DNA from: Sulfurospirillaceae bacterium
GTDB lineage: Bacteria > Campylobacterota > Campylobacteria > Campylobacterales > Sulfurospirillaceae
Length of the DNA: 8,369 bases
Reading direction: 5' to 3'
Assembly: GCA_028705785.1 (NCBI GenBank)
Contig: JAQWCT010000112.1
Coordinates: 1 to 8,369 of the forward strand
The notes under the pieces were generated by a model that was not told where the DNA came from, searched no databases, and saw only the letters and a program-made list of their open reading frames with translations. How positions within the stretch are numbered: position 1 is the first letter of the stretch; each line of letters starts with the position of its first letter. Made by a program: the position numbers and the translations under genes. Positions 1-6,300 of this stretch are shown in pieces.

Positions 1-140
1 ATCAAGAAATTATTGATAATATAGGGGTAAGTAAACCGACTGTTGTTCATATGTTCCAACAGCTTATCAAAGTAGGTATTTTTGAAAAAGTGAAAAATAA
101 AATGTATCGTTTTAGAAATACAAAGTTGATAGGAGAATAA
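1..140 (+). CDS. C-terminal fragment of a winged-helix DNA-binding protein (5' end outside window)
   Basis: The frame read from position 3 is open from the window edge to a TAA at 138-140 and gives 45 residues. They read like a winged helix-turn-helix: a first helix (QEIIDNIG), a turn, a recognition helix (VSKPTVVHMFQQLIKVG), then a short beta wing rich in Lys, Tyr and Arg (FEKVKNKMYRFRN). The order 'helix, SKPTV, leader into IFEKV..MYRF' is what is seen at the C-terminal end of RepL-like replication or maintenance proteins and of many small transcription regulators. I cannot tell which, because the N-terminal part is missing. The ribosome-binding site of the next gene (AGGAG, 131-135) lies inside its last codons and the next start is one base after its stop. 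The two genes are therefore probably co-transcribed and translationally coupled. The DNA-binding fold is fairly likely; the RepL assignment is only a guess. Confidence 0.6.
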   Translation, partial: QEIIDNIGVSKPTVVHMFQQLIKVGIFEKVKNKMYRFRNTKLIGE

Positions 141-141
141 A

Positions 142-660
142 GTGAAGAAAATTATTGTGTTGATGTTGGTAGGATTTTTAAGCCTTGTTGGGGCTACAGA
201 AGTTGTTTTTGAAACAACGCAGGGAAAAATTGTTTTTGCACTCAAACCTGAGGTAGCGCCAAAAGCGTGTGAAAATTTTATAGGATTGGTGCAAAAAGGC
301 TACTATGATGGTGTCTCGTTTCACAGAGTTATTAAAGGTTTTATGATTCAAGGTGGCGATCCTAGTGGAACAGGTCGTGGCGGGCAATCCGTCTTTGGGA
401 AATCTTTTAACGATGAGTTCAAGCCCAATGTCACTTTTGATAAAGCAGGTCTTTTGGCGATGGCAAATGCAGGACCCAATACCAATGGAAGCCAGTTTTT
501 TATCACTACAGTACCAACACCACATCTCAATGGACATCACACGATTTTTGGTGAAGTCATTGATGGCATGAAAGTAGTGCGCCTAATCGAAAACACTGAA
601 GTAGATATGAGAAGTAAGCCACAAAAAGAACAATTAATTATCAAAGCATATTTAAAATAA
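142..660 (+). CDS. Exported cyclophilin-type peptidyl-prolyl cis-trans isomerase
   Basis: This 172-residue protein is a complete single-domain cyclophilin that should catalyse cis-trans isomerisation of Xaa-Pro bonds during folding. Residues 1-18 form a short signal peptide (two Lys, a hydrophobic core, then VGA before TEVVF), so it probably acts in the periplasm, like E. coli PpiA. Family landmarks are all present: FHRVIKGFMIQGGDP at 60-74 with catalytic Arg62 and Gln70, NGSQFFI at 115-121 with Gln118 and Phe120, and HLNGHHTIFGEV at 128-139. The position equivalent to Trp121 of human cyclophilin A is His128; bacterial cyclophilins commonly lack that Trp, which in the human protein contributes to cyclosporin binding. 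The start is GTG at 142, supported by AGGAG at 131-135 with a six-base spacer and by the signal peptide beginning directly at it. It starts one base after the preceding stop. Linkage to P-II and AmtB downstream has no obvious functional meaning. Confidence 0.93.
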   Translation: MKKIIVLMLVGFLSLVGATEVVFETTQGKIVFALKPEVAPKACENFIGLVQKGYYDGVSFHRVIKGFMIQGGDPSGTGRGGQSVFGKSFNDEFKPNVTFDKAGLLAMANAGPNTNGSQFFITTVPTPHLNGHHTIFGEVIDGMKVVRLIENTEVDMRSKPQKEQLIIKAYLK

Positions 661-665
661 TTTCA

Positions 666-673
666 GATAAAAT
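666..673 (+). promoter_or_regulatory. Candidate -10 element for the P-II gene
   Basis: In the 42-base gap after the isomerase gene, GATAAAAT resembles the -10 box of the housekeeping sigma factor in Campylobacterota. In that group -35 boxes are poorly conserved, and none is evident here. Transcription would start near 680, giving a leader of about 20 bases that contains the strong ribosome-binding site GAGGAG (692-697), five bases before the ATG at 703. No sigma-54 type (GG-N10-GC) site is apparent. Read-through from the isomerase gene is an equally possible source of transcript. Confidence 0.35.
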
Positions 674-702
674 AGCCGTAAGTGAAAATTTGAGGAGACA
701 AA

Positions 703-1041
703 ATGAAAAAAATCGAAGCAATTATTAAACCTTTTAAACTCGAAGAAGTCAAAGATGCACTGGCTAGTATCGAAGTTACAGGTATGACAGTCAATGAAGT
801 TAAAGGTTATGGACGACAACAAGGTCACTCAGAACTTTATAGAGGCGCGGAGTATGTAGTCGATTTTTTACCAAAAATCAAACTTGAAGTTGTTGTTGCT
901 GATGAAAATGTAGACAAGGTGGTAACAACCATCGTTGAAGCTGCAAAGACTGGTAAAATAGGCGATGGAAAGATTTTTGTCACCAATGTTGAGAAGATTG
1001 TTCGTATTAGAACAGGTGAAGAAAACGAAGACGCTATCTAA
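703..1041 (+). CDS. glnK: Nitrogen regulatory protein P-II (GlnK/GlnB family)
   Basis: A 112-residue P-II signal protein of exactly the usual family length. P-II trimers bind ATP/ADP and 2-oxoglutarate and report nitrogen and energy status to partner proteins. Visible landmarks are the N-terminal MKKIEAIIKPFKLEEVKDAL, the T-loop at 37-55 (GRQQGHSELYRGAEYVVDF) with Tyr46 and the potential uridylylation residue Tyr51, the B-loop nucleotide-binding segment TGKIGDGKIFV at 83-93, and the C-loop with Arg101 and Arg103. The start ATG is preceded by GAGGAG with a five-base spacer. The ammonium transporter gene follows 90 bases downstream, the classic glnK-amtB arrangement, so the likely job is to plug AmtB when nitrogen is plentiful. 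GlnB and GlnK cannot be told apart from sequence alone; the symbol rests on this linkage. Whether Tyr51 is modified depends on a GlnD enzyme that is not in the window. Confidence 0.95.
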   Translation: MKKIEAIIKPFKLEEVKDALASIEVTGMTVNEVKGYGRQQGHSELYRGAEYVVDFLPKIKLEVVVADENVDKVVTTIVEAAKTGKIGDGKIFVTNVEKIVRIRTGEENEDAI

Positions 1042-1047
1042 ACTTTA

Positions 1048-1078
1048 AGTTTAGTGATTATTTTTTAATCACTAAACT
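1048..1078 (+). promoter_or_regulatory. 13-bp perfect hairpin between P-II and amtB
   Basis: AGTTTAGTGATTA (1048-1060) and TAATCACTAAACT (1066-1078) are perfect inverse complements separated by a TTTTT loop. The stem begins six bases after the P-II stop codon at 1039-1041. No U-run follows the stem (ACTCCCCTCC comes next), so it is not a textbook intrinsic terminator. It could be a 3'-end stabiliser or processing site giving more P-II than transporter, or a partial attenuator. Confidence 0.6.
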
Positions 1079-1090
1079 CCCCTCCATTTT

Positions 1091-1098
1091 TGTACAAT
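1091..1098 (+). promoter_or_regulatory. Candidate -10 element for amtB
   Basis: TGTACAAT contains TACAAT (1093-1098), matching five of six bases of the consensus TATAAT. It sits about 35 bases before the amtB start and just after the intergenic hairpin. It could give the transporter its own transcript in addition to read-through from the P-II gene. No convincing -35 box is visible, so confidence is low. Confidence 0.3.
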
Positions 1099-1122
1099 AA
1101 TCCATTATTTTTTTAACAAAGG

Positions 1123-1132
1123 TTACATGTAA
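1123..1132. repeat. TTACATGTAA palindrome, copy 1 (overlaps amtB start)
   Basis: Perfect 10-bp palindrome. Its last A is the A of the amtB ATG at 1132-1134, and it fills the spacer between the candidate ribosome-binding site AAAGG (1118-1122) and the start codon. Its flanks (GG before, TG after) do not match the extended form found at most other copies. Confidence 0.9.
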
Positions 1133-2313
1133 TGGAAACTGCTCAAATACAATACATCATAGACACCTTCTTTCTTATCTTCGCCTCAGTTTTAATCATC
1201 CTTATGGTTCCCGGATTTGCGATGCTCGAAGCAGGGCTTGTGCGAACAAAAAATGTCGTCGCCGTGCTTACGGGCAATGTGATGCTTTATGCTATCACCT
1301 CTTTTGTCTTTTTGTTATGGGGCTACAATGTTATGTTTGGGGGAAACGGTTTTTTCCTCAGCGGTGTTGTTACGGAGGGTTATAGTCCTTATGCCTATTT
1401 TTTCTTTCAAATGGCATTTGTGGGTAAAACTGTTTCGATTATGAGTGGTGGCGTGAGCGAGCGGATTCGCATTGTGCCTTTTATGATTTTTGCTGTTTTG
1501 ATGAGCGGATTTATCTATCCAGCCGTGGGCAATGCCATTTGGGGTGGTGGATTTTTAAAAGATGTTCATGACCTTGCTGGTTGTACGGTTATCCATTCCG
1601 TTGGTGGTTGGGCGCTGTTAGCAGGTATTTTAGTCCTTGGTGCAAGAAGAGGAAAATACGCCAAAGATGGTCATGTTCGCCCCATCCCTGCTTCAAATAT
1701 CCCTTTAGTGACATTGGGTGCATTGTTGTTATGGATAGGCTGGTTTGGCTTTAATGGCGGTAGCAATTTTCACATTTCTACGCAAGAAAGTGCTGACCTT
1801 GTTGGACTCATCATCGTGAACACTAACACAGCAGGACTTGCAGGTGCGATTGCCGCAGCATTTATCGTCTACTTTCAATACAAAAAACTTGATATTACGA
1901 TGATTTTAAATGGTGCGTTGGGTGGACTTGTCGCCATTACGGCGAGTGCTGATGTCGTTGGATTGTGGGAGCCCATCATCATCGGAGCTATCGGTGGCGC
2001 ATTGGTTGTATTTGCCATTCCCGTGTTCGACAAACTTCAAATCGATGACCCCGTCGGAGCACTTTCTGTGCATTTGGTTAATGGCATTTGGGGAACGATT
2101 GCCGTGGCATTGTTCGCAGATTTTTCACTCCTTACCCAACTTAAAGGCATCGCACTCACAGGGCTTTTCACATTCCCAGTATCGTACATCGCTTTTGTTA
2201 TTATCAAAAAAGCCGTAGGTCTTAGAAGTGACGAAGAACACGAATATGTCGGACTCGACCTCGAAGAATGCGGACTTGAGGGCTACCCTGAATTTGTGAA
2301 ATCAAAAGTATAA
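1132..2313 (+). CDS. amtB: Ammonium transporter (AmtB/Rh family)
   Basis: A 393-residue polytopic inner-membrane protein of the Amt/Mep/Rh family that conducts ammonium/ammonia through a trimeric channel. The eleven-helix family pattern is evident. Landmarks include MLEAGLVRTKN at 31-41, FQMAF at 92-96 (Phe96 at the outer phenylalanine gate position), the SGGVSERIRI signature at 105-114, DLAGCTVIH at 147-155 with Asp147 and His155, and SVHLVNGIWG at 312-321 with His313. His155 and His313 are the expected twin histidines of the pore. There is no obvious cleavable signal peptide; the first membrane helix starts near residue 10. The cytoplasmic tail (GLDLEECGLEGYPEF) resembles the tails that couple AmtB to P-II. 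ATG at 1132 is preceded by AAAGG at 1118-1122. With P-II upstream, uptake is presumably shut off by P-II docking. A terminator-like hairpin follows the gene. Confidence 0.96.
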   Translation: METAQIQYIIDTFFLIFASVLIILMVPGFAMLEAGLVRTKNVVAVLTGNVMLYAITSFVFLLWGYNVMFGGNGFFLSGVVTEGYSPYAYFFFQMAFVGKTVSIMSGGVSERIRIVPFMIFAVLMSGFIYPAVGNAIWGGGFLKDVHDLAGCTVIHSVGGWALLAGILVLGARRGKYAKDGHVRPIPASNIPLVTLGALLLWIGWFGFNGGSNFHISTQESADLVGLIIVNTNTAGLAGAIAAAFIVYFQYKKLDITMILNGALGGLVAITASADVVGLWEPIIIGAIGGALVVFAIPVFDKLQIDDPVGALSVHLVNGIWGTIAVALFADFSLLTQLKGIALTGLFTFPVSYIAFVIIKKAVGLRSDEEHEYVGLDLEECGLEGYPEFVKSKV

Positions 2314-2321
2314 AAATAGCT

Positions 2322-2331
2322 TTACATGTAA
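2322..2331. repeat. TTACATGTAA palindrome, copy 2
   Basis: Left arm of the post-amtB hairpin. Its extended context, read on the minus strand, is CCTTACATGTAAAG, the same 14-mer found at four other sites in the window on the plus strand. Confidence 0.9.
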
Positions 2332-2342
2332 GGTTAAAAGCC

Positions 2343-2352
2343 TTACATGTAA
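2343..2352. repeat. TTACATGTAA palindrome, copy 3
   Basis: Right arm of the post-amtB hairpin. The extended 14-mer CCTTACATGTAAAG spans 2341-2354 in plus orientation. Confidence 0.9.
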
Positions 2353-2368
2353 AGATTTCTTCTTGCTT

Positions 2369-2377
2369 TGCTATAAT
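2369..2377 (+). promoter_or_regulatory. Extended -10 promoter of the Fic/restriction operon
   Basis: TGCTATAAT is a perfect extended -10 (TGn plus TATAAT at 2372-2377). It lies about 33 bases before the Fic start and directly after the hairpin that closes amtB. Transcription would begin near 2384. No good -35 box is seen, which is normal for this group. It marks the start of a separate transcription unit containing the Fic and restriction-modification genes. AAGG (2397-2400) and AAAGGG (2402-2407) are both available as ribosome-binding sequence; the first has the more usual spacing. Confidence 0.65.
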
Positions 2378-2409
2378 ATGTTTTAATACTATTATTAAGG
2401 CAAAGGGAT

Positions 2410-3372
2410 ATGCACGGCTACACACCTCCTTATAAAATATCATCAAAAATCGTCACTCTCTTAGGCAAAATATGTGAGATAGTAGGTCAAATTGAGATAA
2501 TCGAAACTCGTAGCATTCCTCTTAAACTTCGTCGTAAAAACCTCATTAAAACAATTACAGGAACACTTGAGATAGAAGGTAATACGCTCGGTGAAGAAAA
2601 AGTAACGGCTATTTTAGAGGGAAATAGAGTGTTAGGAAGTGTTAAAGAGATAGCTGAGGTGCATGGTGCTATTAAGGTTTACGAAGATTTGAGTCAATGG
2701 CATTTTGATAAAGAAACAGATTTGCTCAAGGCTCACAGCATTTTAATGAGCGATATTTTAAAAGATGTTGGCGTTTATCGTCATGCTCAAGTAGGCATTC
2801 GTGGCAAAGATGGCGTAACACATATCGCACCGCCAAGTGATAGAGTACCTTCTTTAATGTGTGATTTATTTGAATGGTTAAAAACCACTGAAGAACATCC
2901 TCTTATTGCTAGCTCTGTTTTTCATTATGAGTTTGAGTTTATTCATCCTTTTAGTGATGGAAATGGTCGCATGGGCAGACTTTGGCAAAGTGTCATCTTG
3001 CACCAATGGAAAAAGTTTTTTGCATTTATTCCGATTGAAAATGTTATTAGAAGTCGACAACAAGAGTATTATAAGGCACTTGAGCAAAGTGGGCAAGAAG
3101 GTGAGAGTACATTTTTTGTTGAGTTTATGTTAGAAACAATTTTGATGGCATGTTTAGATATTGAGAAAAGTAGCCAAAAAAGTAGCCAAAAAAGTAACCA
3201 AAAAATATTAGAACTCATCGCCACTAATCCTAAAATAACCATCACTGGGCTTATGCAAGAACTCAACTTAAGCGAGTCAGGCATCAAAAAAATCATCGCA
3301 AAATTAAAAATAGAAAACAAACTCAAACGCACTGGAAGCCTTAAAGGTGGAGAGTGGAAGGTCATTGAATGA
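2410..3372 (+). CDS. Class II Fic-domain protein (predicted AMP-transferase) with C-terminal winged helix
   Basis: A 320-residue Fic protein, expected to transfer AMP (or a related nucleotide moiety) from a nucleotide to a hydroxyl group of a target protein. Residues 5-100 are the Fic N-terminal helical region. It carries the inhibitory motif (S/T)xxxE(G/N) as T52-L-E-I-E56-G57, which places it in class II, where the inhibitory helix precedes the Fic core and its Glu blocks ATP gamma-phosphate binding. The flap lies around 126-142 (QVGIRGKDGVTHIAPP). The catalytic motif is intact: HPFSDGNGRMGR at 179-190, with His179, Asp183 and Arg187/Arg190. A low-complexity linker SSQKSSQKSNQK at 254-265 is encoded by a 12-bp tandem repeat. 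Residues 266-320 form a winged helix (KILELIATNPKITITGLMQE...). The start agrees with the family N-terminus (PPYKIS). Its stop overlaps the next start (ATGA), so it is coupled to the restriction enzyme. The target is unknown; autoregulation through the winged helix is my inference. Confidence 0.92.
   Translation: MHGYTPPYKISSKIVTLLGKICEIVGQIEIIETRSIPLKLRRKNLIKTITGTLEIEGNTLGEEKVTAILEGNRVLGSVKEIAEVHGAIKVYEDLSQWHFDKETDLLKAHSILMSDILKDVGVYRHAQVGIRGKDGVTHIAPPSDRVPSLMCDLFEWLKTTEEHPLIASSVFHYEFEFIHPFSDGNGRMGRLWQSVILHQWKKFFAFIPIENVIRSRQQEYYKALEQSGQEGESTFFVEFMLETILMACLDIEKSSQKSSQKSNQKILELIATNPKITITGLMQELNLSESGIKKIIAKLKIENKLKRTGSLKGGEWKVIE
3169..3204 (+). repeat. Three tandem 12-bp units in the Fic linker
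   Basis: AGTAGCCAAAAA (3169-3180), AGTAGCCAAAAA (3181-3192) and AGTAACCAAAAA (3193-3204) differ by one base. They encode a four-residue period, roughly (K)SSQ-KSSQ-KSNQ, between the Fic core and the winged helix. Because the unit is a multiple of three, copy-number change would lengthen or shorten the linker without breaking the frame. Confidence 0.9.
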
Positions 3373-6300
3373 AGCATAGTATCCAAACTCCACGAGATTT
3401 TATCAATCCTCTTCTTTCAAAACGAAGTGTCATTCAAAGCGATATTGAAAAGTTCCAAATCAGCCTTGAAAAACTCTTACATGTAAACATTATCGAGAGT
3501 GAAGAACACCAAAAAAACGAGGTTCGAGATTTTTTAGTAGACTCTTTTGGTTATACCATCAACACCAAAGGAAAAATCGACTGGGCTATCTTCAAAGATG
3601 GCAAAGTAGAAGTGCTCATAGAAGCAAAAAGGCTTGACAACAACAGCGAGATGATAACGCCTAGTGAGCTTAATCGCAAAGCCTTGCACGAAGCCGTGCT
3701 TTACTTTATGCAAGAGCGAGACGAGGGCAATAACACTCTCAAGCACATCATCATATTGACTGCCTTTAAGTGGTTTATCTTTGATGCGAAAGAGTTTGAT
3801 AGACTTTTTTGGAACAATAGACAGATTAAAAAGATTTATACCAACTTTAAAAGTCCCTCACTTTTAGGCGATAAAACCAAAGATTTTTATGAAGCAATCA
3901 GTAAAGAGTTACCAAACCTCAAAGCCAATTTAGTCGATGATGAAATGTTGCCATGTGCCCATTTTGACCTTTCCAAAAAGCTAAGTTCTAAAGAGCTTAT
4001 CGCTATCTACAAACTTCTAAGCCCCGATTCACTGCTCAAAGCTTTTAACCCAAATGATGCTAACACGCTAAACCGTGAGTTTTACAGTGAGCTTTTGTAT
4101 ATCTTAGGACTTGAAGAAGTCAAAGAGGGTGGTAAAAAGCTTATCGGTAGGGCACAAAGCCCACAACTTGGCTCGTTGTATGAAAACATCGCAGGCAAAC
4201 TCACGCAGTATGGAAAGCCTAACGATTTTGAGTCTATTTTGAAGTTGATGATTATCTGGATAAACCGTATTTTGTTTTTAAAACTACTCGAATCCCAAAT
4301 CGTCAAATGGAATGCCAATCCTACCTTTCGATTTTTAAATGCGACAAAGATAGATGATTTTGATAAGCTAGAAATGTTGTTTTTTGAAGTTTTAGCCAAA
4401 AGACCGATGGATAGAAATCACCGAGAATTTGACTACATTCCTTATCTTAATAGCTCACTTTTTGAACTCCACGAGATGGAAGAAAAAAGTCTCAAAATCT
4501 CCAATCTCGCCGATGATGCAAACATTGCGTATTACACTAAAACCGTTATCAAAGATGAAAAGTCCACCAAAAAAACAGGGCAAGTTTGTACCCTACACTA
4601 TCTTTTTGAGTTTTTAGATGCCTATGATTTTAGCTCTGAAGGTAGCGAAGAGGTCGTAAGCGATAACAAAACCCTTATCAACGCTTCAGTTTTAGGACTT
4701 ATCTTTGAAAAACTCAATGGCTACAAAGATGGCAGTTTTTACACGCCTAGTTTCATCACGATGTACATGGCAAAAGAGTCATTGACTAAAGCTGTTTTGG
4801 CAAAATTCCTTACATGTAAAGGTTGGAACTGTCAAAATTTAACTGAATTACACAACAAGATAGAAAACATCAAAGAAGCCAACGACATCATCAACTCTCT
4901 TACACTGTGTGACCCAGCGGTGGGAAGTGGGCACTTTTTGGTTTCGGCACTCAATGAAATCTTGAGCATCAAAGCCACGCTTGGCATTTTGTGCGATGCG
5001 GAGGGGAAAAAGCTCAAAGGGTATCGTATAGAACTTGCCAATGATGAGCTTATCATCAAAGATGACGAGGGTGAGATATTTGAGTATCAAAGAGCTAGTA
5101 GTGAGAAAACAAGGGTGCAAAAAGCACTTTTCAAAGAGAAACAACGCATCATCGAAAACTCGCTTTTTGGCGTAGACATCAACCAAAATTCGGTTAATAT
5201 CTGCCGTCTACGACTGTGGATAGAACTTTTGAAAAATGCTTACTACAAAGAAGATGGCACGCTCGATACACTGCCAAATATCGACATCAACATCAAGTGT
5301 GGTAACTCACTTATCAGCCGATTTGACCTCAAAGACGAGCTCAAAATCAAAAATATCAAACACGAAATCGAAAACTACAAACAAAAAGTGAGTGACTACA
5401 AAGAAAATCTAGGCACCAAAAAAGAAGTCATGGAGTCCATCAATGCTTTAAAAGCCAAGTTCAATCTTTCGTTAAAAGCCGAATGGAAAGTGCAAAAAGC
5501 TCTTGAACTGAAACTCAAAGAGTATGTCACAGACTTTGGTCATGTAGGCTTAAGCGATATGCTCATCTTAACCGCATTTAGAAATCAATACGGTCAAATC
5601 AAAAGCCTATTTGGTGATGAGGTCGATGAGAAAAAACGCCTCAAACTGTTAGGTGAAGTCCAAAAAGGTGAAGCCCAAATCGACGAAATCGAAAAAGGGA
5701 AAATCTACGAAAATGCTTTTGAATGGCGTTTTGAGTTTCCTGAAGTGTTGGACGACAAGGGCGATTTTGTAGGGTTTGATATGGTCATTGGCAATCCGCC
5801 GTATTTTAATATAGACTCCTTTGGTGGTGGCTCTGCTATGCTTAAATACTTACCTCAAGCCTATCCGCAAATCTACATGGATAAAAGTGATATTTTGTTT
5901 TATTTCATAGCAAAAGCAACGCAAATTTCAAAAGGACAAACTGCTTTTATTATCTCGAATGCTATGCTTTTTTCAGACAAAGCACAAAAGCTTCGCAACC
6001 ATATTTTAGAAAACAATCCTATTCATAAAATCATCAATTTTGAAAAATATCAAGTTTTTGATGAAGCCAGCATTACAGCAATGATGCTCTTTTTAGAGAA
6101 GTCTCCCTCTTTACATGTAAAGGTTCAAAATTATACGCAAACGCAGTATGAAAAAAATTGGTTAGTAGATGAATTGGATAAAAAAGAAGCCTATTTTAAT
6201 GTGATGTTAGAACCCAATAGTGTTTTTGCCTTAGTGGATGAAAGCATTGCTATGCTCAATCGAAAGATAGACAACGACTATCCAAAATTGGGAGATGTGT

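Larger units (their letters stand above)
2320..2354 (+). terminator. Terminator-like hairpin made of two TTACATGTAA palindromes
   Basis: CTTTACATGTAAGG (2320-2333) and CCTTACATGTAAAG (2341-2354) are perfect 14-bp inverse complements around a seven-base loop TTAAAAG, followed by the pyrimidine-rich ATTTCTTCTTGC. The structure starts six bases after the amtB stop and before the promoter of the next gene. It is therefore well placed to end the P-II/amtB transcript, although the T-run is imperfect. Each arm contains one copy of the recurrent palindrome (2322-2331 and 2343-2352). The same pairing could form a cruciform or a protein-binding site. Confidence 0.65.

Noticed and set aside
178..540. 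Open frames on the opposite strand of the isomerase gene (120 and 60 residues) and a plus-strand one at 353-571
   Set aside because: They lie wholly inside a well-supported cyclophilin gene, have no family features and no suitable ribosome-binding site; shadows of the real frame.
2410..3372. Fic plus neighbour as a FicTA/Doc-Phd toxin-antitoxin pair
   Set aside because: The inhibitory motif is built into the Fic protein itself (class II), and the partner is a 1219-residue enzyme, not a small antitoxin.
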